A stretch of DNA of 64,000 bases, taken from the NCBI GenBank assembly GCA_029582165.1, contig CM055870.1, positions 7,931,832 through 7,995,831 on the forward strand. The letters run 5' to 3'. Position numbers and translations under genes: made by a program. The notes beneath the pieces were generated by a model. It searched no databases. It saw only the letters and a program-made list of their open reading frames with translations, and was not told the origin of the DNA. The DNA comes from Portulaca oleracea. Taxonomy: Eukaryota > Streptophyta > Magnoliopsida > Caryophyllales > Portulacaceae. This document shows positions 50,301 to 60,999 of this stretch, in pieces (within the stretch, counting starts at the first letter, position 1; every line of letters begins with the position of its first letter).

Positions 50301-51023
50301 CACGGTGCGGTATGTGGTGGGATTATGGCGGGTGTAGTGAGATTGTGGTGGGTTATTGATAAGTTGCGGTGGGTTTGGTTTTTTATAAATGTAAATTGTA
50401 TTGATAAATGAGAAAAAGTTGATTGTGATGGGTTGTGATAAATTATGGTGGGTTCTAACAAAATGTGGTGTGTTGTAGCAACGCAGCCAGCTAGTCGTAT
50501 AAAAAGAACAGGGCACTAGACATTCCTTATCAATATTTTGAATTCTTTTTAAGATGTCAATTCAATATAAATATACAATATTCAATCAATATATAATAAG
50601 CTATTTAAGAAAAACTTTCTAGACATAGGACATACCCTATAGACCTCACATAAATCCGCCCATGGCCACCCCAAACAAAAATCTTGTATTTGGGTCTAAT
50701 TATTATTTTTTAAAAAAAAACCCCTTCTTTTTTTGACAAAACAAAAATATTTGGGTAAAAGGAGTACTTACAGGTGATTGAGGATAGGAAGGAGCAGGAG
50801 AAACTAAAAGGGAAGGAGGACGTTGATGAAGAGAAGCCTTGAAAGCTTGCATTTTCCTCACGATATTATCATCAGTAAGACCACCACCTCCATGATAAAC
50901 ATTATGATGATCATGATCATGACGACGGTGAATTGAATTCTGCCCATAACCTTGAATTAAAACCACCATTAACTCCATAATCATCAGGTAATTAATGGCA
51001 AGAATCGAAACCCGTTTGGGCAT
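44370..51023 (-). CDS. QRT3: QUARTET3-like polygalacturonase (pectin lyase fold)
   Basis: Three exons on the minus strand: 51023-50772, 50122-49883, 45407-44370, all in phase 0 with GT-AG borders, giving 509 residues. In-frame ATG 51071 would add 16 arginine-rich residues; I chose 51023 because a hydrophobic signal peptide (RVSILAINYLMIMELMVVLI) follows at once. Exon 2 carries the Y-x-V-DPTGKTDST start of the right-handed beta-helix (Pectate_lyase_3 family). Exon 3 carries helix rungs including LDCNYRGGGISVVNS, GIHVQGGHETLI and GTGITLQGND. Arabidopsis QRT3 degrades pectin of the pollen mother cell wall so that microspores separate. The product should be secreted. Intron 2 (4.5 kb) and intron 1 are filled with MITEs. 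Exact orthology versus a paralogue is not settled. Confidence 0.92.
46170..46592. mobile_element. Stowaway MITE, interrupted
   Basis: Left end CTCCCTCTGTTCCATATTAATTGTCAC and right end ATGAAACGAAGGGAG, next to TA. A second solitary Stowaway end lies just left of it (CTCCCTCCGTTCC, 46095). About 265 bp of foreign GC-richer DNA sit inside at 46310-46575. Confidence 0.6.
46310..46575 (-). mobile_element. Possible SINE-like insertion in the Stowaway element
   Basis: On the minus strand, AGCTCAAGTGGCATGATGG could be an A box and GGTTAGATCTGAGG or GGTTCATCCTC a B box of a tRNA-derived promoter. A unit of about 31 bp, AATTCCCACCAAGAAAATTG with its flank, is present twice in tandem (46432 and 46463). 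No clear tail or flanking duplication, so the call is weak. Confidence 0.3.
46593..47873. other. Intron 2 DNA of the QRT3-like gene, no further feature
   Basis: AT-rich, with partial Stowaway text at 46600-46700 and nothing coding that I can support. Confidence 0.45.
47874..48156. mobile_element. MITE family M, copy B
   Basis: Ends GGCATCGTTCTTTTATATACGG and TGCATAAAAGTACTGGGCC; G-rich GTGGTGCGGTACGG words inside. Lies in QRT3 intron 2. Confidence 0.65.
48497..48760. mobile_element. MITE family M, copy C
   Basis: Ends AACTGTTCTTTTATACGGCC and ACCGTATAAAAGAACTGAGCC. Many TTGTGGTG words. QRT3 intron 2. Confidence 0.7.
49022..49257. mobile_element. Stowaway MITE in QRT3 intron 2
   Basis: Left end CTCTCTCTGTATGG and right end GAACGGAGGGAG with TA on both sides (49020-49021, 49258-49259). 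Typical 236-bp size and AT-rich core. Confidence 0.75.
49433..49727. mobile_element. MITE family M, copy D
   Basis: Diverged ends GACCTTGTTTTTCAGTACGG and GTAGAAAAGAACATAGCC. Lies 155 bp from the exon 2 donor of the QRT3-like gene. Confidence 0.6.
50266..50514. mobile_element. MITE family M, copy E, in QRT3 intron 1
   Basis: Ends GACTCTGTTCTTTTATACGG and CGTATAAAAAGAACAGGGC. About 140 bp from the exon 2 acceptor. Confidence 0.7.
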
Positions 51024-51852
51024 TATCGAGTTCCTCCTCATTCTGCTTCTCCTCTCCTCTCCTCTCCTCAAAACTATAATTCAAGAAGAGGAGTCTAAGG
51101 GAGTTGAGTTTGCATGTATTGTTTAATTTGTGTGTATATATATATATATATGTGTGGTTAGGGGGAGAGAAAGAAAAGGAGAGCATGGAAAGAGAAGGGT
51201 CTAACTAAAATGTGAGAAACAAACATAAATAGGTAACCCCAAAGAAAATGGAGAAATCTTGGGGTGGGAGGTTTTTGTTAATATTCACTCATGCATGAAG
51301 CACCTGAGAGTTGGTTTCTTTCTTCTCCTGCTTTCCTTCCCCATTAATTAATTCAACCTTTTCGCATTTAATTATATTCCAAATGAAATGAATTTATGAC
51401 AAAACCCCACCAAAAACTAACTTTAATTAATAACTTCAAAAAATAAATAAATATATAAGTTAAAAGAAATGTACGTCTCCGTTACAAATGGACATTTGTG
51501 TACAAAGGATGTACGCAGGAGCACGACTGTTTCTGTCCTGGTTAATAAGATCGACGATGATGGTTGATTGTTCGTTTCGTGGCCACTTCTACACCGTTGA
51601 TTGGGTTAGATGAATTATTGGTGGGAAGTTGAAGTTAATACTACTCCAATTAACCCACTTCTTGGCTTTGATTTTTGATGATGTTCAGAAATTAGTTGGC
51701 TTGGTAATTAAAGTTTCCAACTTTTAATAAAAAGTGCTCACCTTTTTTTTAGTCTAGATGAAACTCTGTTTTTTAAGGCAAGTAACATTTTATTTTATCT
51801 TATTTTATTTTACTTTACAATCAAAATGAATAGGGTTATTTTTTTTGGTAAT
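51024..51852 (-). other. Upstream region of the QRT3-like gene
   Basis: A CTCCTCT-rich leader (51045-51065) and a (TA)n run at 51137-51152 lie upstream of the start on the minus strand. CATGCATG (about 51291) is an RY-type motif. No other gene seen. Confidence 0.45.
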
Positions 51853-52030
51853 TGTTGGGAATTTTAAGGGGTAGCCCACTTCAACCAAGGTCTATAGTAT
51901 ATAAGTTAAGTGAGGTTCCATCTTAAAACCAATTGGTGTTTAAAGGAATAGCTCACTTGACTTATATACCGTATCTTTTCTCTTTACTTTTCCGATGTGG
52001 GACAACTTTACTCATGGGTGAATCCCAACA
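51853..52030. mobile_element. 178-bp TRIM-type solo LTR, target duplication GTAAT
   Basis: Begins TGTTGGGAATTTTAAGG and ends GGTGAATCCCAACA. Perfect GTAAT repeats flank it (51848-51852, 52031-52035). The GATGTGGGACAA text near its end is typical of short plant TRIM LTRs. No internal region. Confidence 0.78.
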
Positions 52031-52035
52031 GTAAT

Positions 52036-53085
52036 TTATATTTAAAATTTTTTATTCAACTCACAAAATTTATTCAAAAATAAAAAAAAGTAAATGGTGT
52101 GATATTTACCTAGTTATGTTAAATTTTTGATAAATTTAGATAAAAATTGGTAAATTTTGGTTAACTGAAGTTACCCATGAATTTGACAGACTCTAAATTT
52201 AATAAAATTCATCGGTAATTTCAGTTTATCAAAATTTACTAAGTTTTGCCCAAATTTACCAAAAATTACCGAAAATTACCAAAGTTAAAAACAAAAAGGA
52301 AATTAATTTTGATTTTTTAGTGTAAATTTTACAAAAGTTACCAAAAATTAACAAAAGTTATCAAAACTTAACTTTTACCCAACTGTTTTTTACCCATGTA
52401 TTTGACACGCAAATATATTATTGAAATTGTAAAATGATAGACAATATGACACAAGGAAAGTTGATTAAAAATTTGGATAAAAAAGAAAGGTGGTAATTTT
52501 TAGTATAATATTATGTAAAAAATTATAACTAAAATGAATAAAAAATTAATAGCAACATATATAGGCTAGCTGGGGTCTGGAAGGGAGTGCATGTATATAT
52601 ATATATTGAAGCAAGGGGCACACAAAAATATGGTCGCCCAGCGATAAGCACGAAGAAAGAGTGGATGCATGCATGATACTTAATTGATACAGTCGCTAAC
52701 GTAGAAGTGTTTGACTGTTTGCTTTGCATGGGGCGCTTATTTTGAGATTTGGCAACCAATGCAGCTTAGCACAACTAGTCACAAATTAGGGTTTAGGTCG
52801 ATACTTGGGTCACTTCACTTAGGTCGGTTGGAATCATTTATATTTGGGTCAATTTGGGTCCATAATGTTCAAGTTTAGGTCGAATTATTTTGGGGTTGCT
52901 TTATCTTTTATTTGGATTGTTGTTAAAAAACGATCAGCTTTGATAAAAGATAAATTTGGTTGGGTCACGTTGGGTTAGGTCTCATCGAATTCTATTCCAC
53001 TTTAGGTTAATTAATTTTAACATTTTCTAATCGGGTTCGAGTGGGCCATTCAGGTCAGGTCAGAATAAACATCGGCACCATATAC
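52036..53085. other. Repeat-rich intergenic DNA
   Basis: 52155-52405 is a second copy of the ACCAAAA-rich short element of 29113-29345. 52780-53060 has GGGTCA/GGTCGG words reminiscent of decayed hAT elements but no clear ends. No gene seen. Confidence 0.45.
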
Positions 53086-53089
53086 ATTC

Positions 53090-53560
53090 CATTCACGGAA
53101 TCACGACTAACCAATTCTTCGATAAACTCTATTCTAACATTCCATTCTCAAATGACTAACCAATTCTTCCAAGTCCTGTCCACGCACCAATGCTTCCCCA
53201 ACATACTGAGGAAACCATGGGCCTCAGCTATTTGTGGTAGACTATCAACATCCACTTCGATCGACCTTAAACACTCAAGCCTAGTTATCTCAACAATGCC
53301 CTCGCCTTTCGGTGAACCTCTTGAGCCACTTGATAATTGTATACCTTCTCCAATGTCCTAGCACTCGTCAACAAAATCGCCAACAATTTGTTACACTTAA
53401 TTAGTAGTATCAAACTACTTTGCCCAACTGCATCATACGAAACATTGAAGTATTCATCGTAAGCATCTAAGGCCTCCAAGATAGTAGATTCCTTCAATGT
53501 AGAGGGAATATTTGCAACGAAGTCCTAATTGAGAAGCTCATGATCTTAGTTCTAATTGAG
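53090..53560 (-). pseudogene. Unidentified gene fragment, minus strand
   Basis: On the minus strand one frame reads TILEALDAYDEYFNVSYDAV, LLIKCNKLLAILLTSARTLEKVY and QEVHRKARAL (53497-53288), then after a shift EITRLECLRSIEVDVDSLPQIAEAHGFLSMLGKH (about 53285-53180). The helical, non-repetitive composition looks like real protein. It has a stop and frame shift, no start region and no splice sites that I can join. I do not recognise the family. Possibly a decayed copy of a cellular gene. Confidence 0.45.
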
Positions 53561-54152
53561 GAGCATATGATGAACAAAAGTGGACAATAATCTCTTATCA
53601 GATTCAATCTTCTGGACTGGGTACTGAAACCAGCGGGACAAAGTCATGTTCTTTTACTTACCTTACGGCCAGACCTTCCTTTACCTACCTTACTCATACT
53701 TCCAAGACTCGGACCCCTGAACTCATGATCACACAACAGCTCAATCGTTGCACTAAGGCTCCCCTATTAGAATTATAAATATATTCAAAAAAAATTACTT
53801 AATTAATATAACTGATGTGACTTACCTTATTTACACTGTATTACCTACCAATACTTTCACAACCTTAAACCTTCCCTATTTTATTTATATCTTACCTCTT
53901 CAAAAAGCAGGGCTCGTCCTTTTTAAACCTTCACTGGCAATGGCCGTATCAGCATGCCAGATGCAAAGAGCAGAAATAAGCCAGTCACTTTTATCTATAA
54001 ACTAAAATAAAGCTTAACGATAGCATACATCACTTTCAGGCCAAGGCTCAAAGTGAGCCATACGAACAAAAACATTATGGTTTGTGCTTTGTTCTACTGT
54101 GGGAGATACACAGGGGAAAGTTGAAGTCATAACCAACCGTCAATGGCTGAGC
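53561..54152. other. Intergenic DNA downstream of the YjbQ-like gene
   Basis: Probably includes its 3' untranslated region (next to 54153). No other gene seen. Confidence 0.45.
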
Positions 54153-57100
54153 CTATATCCCATTCATCGTCACGACAACTTTGCGGGGAGTTGGATAATC
54201 ACGGTGCTCGCACAGCCATATTCCCTGCATGAATTGACAACAGCCAGATTACCTCAGATTTTGCATTCAATAAACCAAACATTGAATTTTTCAGGGGAAA
54301 AGTATATTACTGAATCTGAATAATGCTAATTCAAGAGATAAATCAACCAGAAGGCCAGTTGCCAAGTTTGAAATCTGATTCAAGTTCAGAATTCCTAGAC
54401 TAATCTTGTATTAATTCCTGTTCTGGTCTTCATATTCGTTACCACTAAGCTAAAAGTTTGAACAGGTCAGGTTCTACAGCAGCAATGAAGTCAAACTCAT
54501 GGGAACAATTTACAGAAATCAACAACTTAAAACAGTCACCAACCGACTGTATCAAATTTCACTTAAAACAGTATTGTAAACAATGTAGACTTTGAAAAAC
54601 CAAGCTTGTAGCATAATGCTGTGAGAACTTAATGGGTTATTTGGTGAGCACAGGTCATGTGTTCAACTCCCCTAGAGTAATGTAGACTTCAAATGACAGT
54701 TCTACAGTAAAGACGGAACTGCGGGTCTTTAGCAACCTCACTCAAGCTGGCTGGTTCATGAAAGATTCAAGCCTTCATTCTAGACTGTATGAGATCCCTT
54801 TGAATCTATTACCAATTAAATAGCCAAACTATTAATGACCGGGTAAACCCAGCAACAATTTTTTCCTTGGAAAGTAAGGTCCCCTTGATGAACAGAATAG
54901 TCCATCGCATAAACAAGACTGTTTTTGCATCTATGTTAAGATGGTAGCATGTACTGCTCTAAGAATACCAGCAAATGGCATGGTTTCTATCCATCATGTT
55001 ATAGCTCAATTTATGGGAGGGTAACTAGGGAAAATGGCAACCAAAATACTTCTAAGAAAAAGGATCACTACCAGAGCACTATATGGATTGGAGCATCACC
55101 CTAGACACTTGAGTGCATGAATAAACTAGAGGGAGACTTCACAGAAAAACGAGGCATGTCCCGTCACCATTCTCAATAATCTTGACTCCAACCAAACAAA
55201 CGATCATACACAAAACAATTGTCACATCAGTAACCCCACCTGCCAGGAGTAATTATTAACTTACCTGCCAGGTTCCCATGTTAAGTTTTCCGTTGGTAAT
55301 CGGAATCCTAAACAAACAAAAGCCAAAGTAAGAGCAACAGCCAACAAGAAACACTAACTGAATCAGTATAAAACAAATCAAATACTGCAGAACGTACGTT
55401 AGTTGACAACCAAACATTGATGATTTTATATGTGCAGGCATATCATCTGATCCTGCAAGAACAGGGTACACAGCAATGAGTTAGAGATACTAATCTCGCT
55501 AAGTCAGTTAGTACACAAGAACAAATGATATTTTAATAATAGATGAAAAAGTACTGCATTTAAGCACATAATAAAGAAAAATGTTGCAATGACAAAAGGG
55601 ATAACATAATAGTATTAGGCATTAGATCAGCTACTCATCTTTACTTATCAATCAATGTATTTTTTTCATTTATTTTGCTGGTTAAGGGATCCAACTGGGA
55701 GCTCCATTGCCCATGTAGGAAGACCTTGTACGGTTTGAACTGACCCCCCTCTAATAGGACGCCCACTAATAATATCCTTCATAACCCTAGTGCAGTCCAG
55801 GTAATGCAAGCCTGCAAGGTCTAGCGGGATCTAGATTTAGGCTAGGTTTGGCAAAATTTTGACTGACCGGACAACCCGATTTTGTCCGACCCAGAAAAAA
55901 CTGGGGTATATTCCCAAAAGTTCATCCGAATTTAAAATTGATAAATCAGTTATTGTCCAGTTTAAACCTGGGTCGGGTCCGGGTAAGGAAAACCAGGCTC
56001 GGGTTGTCCGAATCTTGGGGGAAAATCCAGGTCTGGTCATTTCAGACAATGTCCGGACGAAGTTTGTGAGCGAACTTGGGTTGACTTTTAATTACTGTTG
56101 TGAACAATCCGAACATCGAACAGTTTGGACATCAGATAATCGATCAATGTTCGGTCATTCCAACACTAAAATTATAACATTGTTGATAGGGCAGATATTG
56201 ACTATATTTTTAGAGCATTTGGATAGGGATATTTGGGGATTAATGTGCTTAATTGATCTTTTATGTCCTTATGTTGCTATCTTAATTGAGTTCTCGGTGG
56301 TTTGCTCAATTTGTAGAGATTAGTGCTATGAACTCCAAAGTTCACATATATTCCTTGATTCATCATTGAAAGAGCTTTCCAACGACTCAAGAATCAAAGC
56401 CAAACAGACGTCGGATGAAGGAGATATGACCAAAACAAGTTGACCCAAAATTTTCTACACCTGACACAGTCCATGTTGTGTTAGACTACTTAGACACAGT
56501 CCGTGTCAGTCTCTAGAGAGCTCAATTTCCCTAGAAACCATCACCATGACATGTGTTGAGGGTCGTGTCAAGACAAACATGTCTGTGTCATCCCAGTACG
56601 GTCCGTGTCAAGCTTATCCATTCAGATTCGGCCGCTTTCACTTGTTTTTTACTATAAGTGTGAGGGTTTCTGTGGCTTCTTTCATCATCCACGACCATCC
56701 ACTCCTTCCATACCATCTACCTCCATCTCTACCATCAGTCATCTCCCACCAATCCACAATAATCAAGAGTTTGAGAGCGAATTGAAGATTGAAGATTATT
56801 CAACATCGATTCAGTGTTGGAGGAGCAATAAGTCCATAGCTGTCAAATTCTTTCAAGGGTTTTCTGCGCATCTTTGGTGATTTCTTCATTCTCTTTAGAT
56901 TTATATGCTTTCTAGAGTAGAATTTATGTGCTTTTGTAGTTTAAACATCATAAGTGAGTAGTTTTCCCTTAGTTTGGGAGATGAACCCTAGTAGTTGTTA
57001 ATGGATCGAACATGTTTTGAATGCATTTTTATTCAACTTATGAGTATATATGTCATTGCTTTGCTTGATCACTATTAGCATGGTTGCAAACTCTTAAATG

Positions 57101-58611
57101 AAGCGCCGATATGAGAAATTTGAGAATTGGAAAGCATAGGTTAAACTGACGCTAAAATTAGCTTAGACATAGAGGTTTTGTGTTAGGGTCATTTGATAAT
57201 TTGATCATTAACCTAGTTAAAGTTGAAATATCCACGAAAGTAGGTGATGAGATTTGCTCGGCAATTTGCTTCATTTCCAAAAACTCACTGCGAAAGACTT
57301 TACGCGATATCAACCCTAAAAGTTATCCAAATTGGTGAAATTCGTGCTCAATCCGCTCTGTTTGATTCGTTAGCAACATAGGTTTGTCTCCTGAACGTTT
57401 TTATTTATTTGAATTCATCCTTAGAATTATTGTTTTTGTAGTTAGAAGTAGTTTGTTAGATAAATCCCATAAAAAAATTAGATCAACTTATCAATCAATC
57501 AGAGGGCTAGTTTGGTGCGTTGTTGAGCAAGTCCTTGTGGGAATGACCTTGATATATGCACTTGCGACGTATCAATTGCCTTTGTATACAATTCGGACAC
57601 CAGACATCCGGGCCCGGGTATGGTCTCAGTGTTCGAATTGCTTATCGAATAGGGTCCGAGTAATTGGTTTTTCACGAATGACCGATTTGATTGGACACGG
57701 TTTTCTGCCAGGCCTAATGTAGGCAATCTTTCTTGCATGCATGGGACAGTGAAGTAGGGTTGTCAAAAGTTTGGGTTCAGGTCATTTTGGGTTCAGACAA
57801 ATCGGACATCGGATGGAAAGTTGATGTCTGATACCCTTTTTTTGGGTATTTTCCGGTTCGGACAAGCCTACATTTGGGTCAATATCGGGTTCGAATGTTC
57901 GATCAATAGAAAAAAGGGGAACATTGTGCCCGGACTTCTGGTCAAATTGGTCGAAATCAAAATTCGAACGAAAAATTTATGATTATACCCGATTTTTTTC
58001 CGGACTAAACTGGTTTTTCGGGTTGGACAACTTTTGACAGCCCTAGTATGAAGAGGTACTGTTGACTAGAACATTATATCAGAGATTCAGAATACATTAT
58101 CGAGACGGAACTTCAATAAAGATTACTCAGTCCGGATTGAATAATTCAGATGAATCTGTTTATTATAATAACAAAACAATAAAAACAAATAGTCAACTAA
58201 ACTCAGAAAGATCATTCTCAAGACTAACCTTCTATTGTGTGCTTCCAAGGAGCAGAACTACCCTGAACAGAATATTGAAATAGGCATAAGACCTCGTGTC
58301 AAAACACAACATGATGGACAAAGTAAGATGTTTGAATAATAAAAACTAACCTCTGGAACTACCCTGTTAAGGAAAGTCTCTGTGTCTTCCCGAACATCAG
58401 AATCATAATTTTCATTTATGGTCAGAGACGCACTGGTATGTTGCACTGAAGTATTACAGAAAGAAACAAATACACGTTTAAAAGAACTGGCCAGTTCAAC
58501 TCAGTAGCCAATAGAGTCTACTTGTTATAAACCCTGTTTAGATTCCTTACAGAAAAGATGAGCAAGGCCACACTTGAAATCAGATAACTCGGGTCCAATT
58601 TCCTTCAGTAC
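54153..58611 (-). CDS. YjbQ/UPF0047 family protein, N-terminal exon not found
   Basis: Six exons on the minus strand: 58611-58551, 58445-58351, 58262-58229, 55452-55398, 55307-55265, 54224-54153. All borders are GT-AG and join in frame to 119 residues. Signature parts are CGLAHLFLQHTSASLTINEN, DVREDTETFLNRVVPE, APWKH, DDMPAHIKSSMFG, PITNGKLNMGTWQGIWLCEH and the usual ending VVVTMNGI. The family is a small conserved fold; bacterial YjbQ has weak thiamine phosphate synthase activity, while the plant role is not established. About 20 core residues and any N-terminal extension are missing and may lie upstream within 58.6-64 kb or beyond the window. Intron 3 (2776 bp) carries nested transposons. 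Confidence 0.9.
55843..57716. mobile_element. hAT-like element split by an LTR
   Basis: Ends TAGGTTTGGCAAAATTTT and TTTCTGCCAGGCCTA. Flanks ATTTAGGC (55835-55842) and ATGTAGGC (57717-57724) match in seven of eight positions. Without the LTR inside (56184-57574) it is about 480 bp, with repeated CCGGGT, CGGACA and GTCCGA words. Non-coding. Confidence 0.75.
56184..57574 (+). mobile_element. Solo LTR nested in the hAT element
   Basis: 1391 bp from TGATAGGG to CGTATCA, with inverted TGATA/TATCA ends. Flanks ATTGT and ATTGC match in four of five bases. GTCCGTGTCA words repeat (56480-56610). The end GAGCAAGTCCTTGTGGGAATGACCTTG resembles the 3' part of long plant Ty3/gypsy LTRs. Orientation is an inference from that end. 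Confidence 0.65.
57755..58045. mobile_element. hAT-like MITE, 291 bp
   Basis: Ends TAGGGTTGTCAAAAGTTT and AACTTTTGACAGCCCTA. Flanks CAGTGAAG and GTATGAAG share five of eight bases. Same CGGACA/GGGTTC word style as the neighbouring hAT, 38 bp away, so the two are related. Confidence 0.8.
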
Positions 58612-59534
58612 CTGGAAAAGACATTAGACACTGTTGCTTATTAAAAGAAAATATAAATAAATAGAATGATGAGAAAAGGGGCAGGAGAGGGGAGGGGGGG
58701 GGAGGTTGTGCATATTTTGCATGGGCAAACCTTAAGATACACTCAGTGACAATTTCAAATTCTCGACAACAAAGAGTAAGACATGAACTAACTCTATTGA
58801 ACAGGACAGAAACAGACAGGAGTTTTTATTACATCACTGAGAATTTGTTGCTTTCAAAGGTTAAGCCATGCACTAAATCAATCACTACGGCAACTACATC
58901 GATCATAAGCTTTTTTGCAGTTCGAATTCTTATAGATCTCAGAGGATCCTTGTGAAAATACTTTGCTGATAAGCATCATACGGATATCCAAGACTTCAGT
59001 CACAATCATGATTTTTTAAAGTTACTGAGTTAAGGCAAGCCTATTACAAAAGTTCAGAATTACATCCTGGTCTGATCAAAGCACTTGAAAGGGGATTTTA
59101 TTCATTAAAATTATTGGATATTTGGATGCCATGGCAAATGAAACCCAGAAGCAGCCATGAAAGTAGTACAATAAGACACTTTTCCCGGCTCAAGAAGGGA
59201 GTTCATTGTTTCGGGAACAAATAAATCAGCATTAGAATGTCTTTGAATGTGAAATTCCAGAAAACTCAGTTTTCAATGATGGCCATTCCAACTTCACTTT
59301 GTTGCATTGTTTATTATGAGCTCATTCCAATGAAAGTTGCAAAGACACAAAACAGAAAGAGCAAAAATTTCAGTCACAAGTATCAAAAGAAGCAAAGAAT
59401 ACCCAAAAATTGTATATAAACATACATGCTTGGGTTCAAATCCACACCAGCTGCACCGGAAAGGTTTTTACAGTGTGGCCATCCGCAATTTCCCCCATGA
59501 AAAAAGTAATACAGGACGTGACTGCCACACTTTA
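58612..59534. other. Upstream of the YjbQ-like exons, no feature recognised
   Basis: A G-rich tract (58680-58705) is present. This is likely intron DNA of the YjbQ-like gene if the first exon lies further right. No motif of the missing exon was found. Confidence 0.4.
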
Positions 59535-60131
59535 TGTTGGAAAAATAGAAACAACGGATGGATAAACCGGGTATAGCAAGAGAGTTGCATACGCACATAC
59601 TCTCCTTAGACTTTTGTATCGACCATACAAAATCTTTGGATAAAACTCTGCCAAGGAAAGTCTAAGAACTTAGTTTCAGACTTCCAATGACAACTCTAGA
59701 GATGCTCGAGACCGAGACTAGAGAAGCGTGTTTGGTTTAATGAGAATAAATCAACATGACTCACTTGACTTCTTGTGTTTCTCTTCTCTTTAATGACATC
59801 CATGACACCTCCTATTTATAGGCCTTTGAAGAGGCACCAAAATAGAATAGGATAGATATCCCTTGGAAATAACCACCAAAGGATGTGTATATCCATAATG
59901 GAAAAGATTAAAAGATTAATGGATAAAGATAATTATGAAGATGATTGGATAATGATGATTAAGATCATCATTATCCACTTAATGACACATAGGATGCTAT
60001 CCATGGGAAACCGAGGCAAAGCTTGGAGAAATGCAACATGTGGGACTGACACAGTTCACGCTGCCGGATACTTAACTTGATTATGTCTCTTATTCATAGC
60101 TCCTATCTTATACACTTGAAATTATCCAACA
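59535..60131 (-). mobile_element. Solo LTR, minus strand, target duplication CTTTA
   Basis: 597 bp from TGTTGGAAAAATAG to TTATCCAACA; TGTTGGA/TCCAACA is a perfect 7-bp inverted end. Perfect CTTTA flanks (59530-59534, 60132-60136). On the minus strand a TATAAATAGG box sits at about 59822. No inner region remains. Confidence 0.85.
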
Positions 60132-60136
60132 CTTTA

Positions 60137-60990
60137 ACAACTGTTCTCTGCCATGACCTAAGCCACATTTTCAATCCCTCCATACATGGATGATGGAACT
60201 CTCCGAAACCAATAAATCCATCATGTATGCCAAAAGGGAGTAACATATATGAAGTCTTGCAAAGTACAAGATAAAAAGGATCTCTCAACTGATAACCTTA
60301 AGCTTGGTTTTGAAAGGTACATAATGCACTAAGATTAAAATGTTCCTAAAAGCTGATAGCAAAGTTTCTATGAAAGCTATGTTTATGAGGCAAAAGTGTC
60401 GTTCTGTGTTGAGTCCTCCGTGGGTTTGAACTTAGGGAGTTGAATCGCCGCTTCCTTCTTCGAGGTTACATGTCCAAAACAGCTACTTTTATTCCACTAG
60501 GTGAGCAGGGTAAGTACATAAATGTGGGTATGGTGGCTGACTCTACAGAACTTCAAAATGAGCAAGTTGTGCAAAACCCAGTAGGTAATGTCACAGCAGC
60601 ATCCAGCTATTTTTAACCATTCACTTCAATACTGGGCAGTCTGGGCTATACATGAACCTTGTGTCTGATGTATGTTTCTAAACATTAATTCAATACTTGG
60701 GGTAAACCATTATTAGCTTATAGGATGAATTGCCATCTTGCCGCCAAACCACTCCCTGTTTCAATGATTTTTCCATCAAACTTCACCATTTCGCTCCGGA
60801 GTACAAAACAAAATGTTTGCTTTTACCCTCACCTTTTCATTCTCCAATCTCCATAATCAACCAAAAGTTCACGTTCAATCCTGAACTCTTTCATCAGTCA
60901 CTCTAAGTCATTTTCTCTTTTTGTTGCATGGCTTTAAAACTTAATCAAGGGCTCCTCCCTTCTTCAAGCAATTAAATATAAACAGTTAAA
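60137..60990. other. No gene recognised
   Basis: Intergenic or intron DNA. GTGGGTTTGAACTTAGGGAG (60420) looks like a tRNA-type B-box relic but has no partner. Confidence 0.4.
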
Positions 60991-60999
60991 CATGTCAAA

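Noticed and set aside
54640..54690. tRNA-like A and B boxes
   Set aside because: No cloverleaf can be drawn and there is no SINE body or tail.
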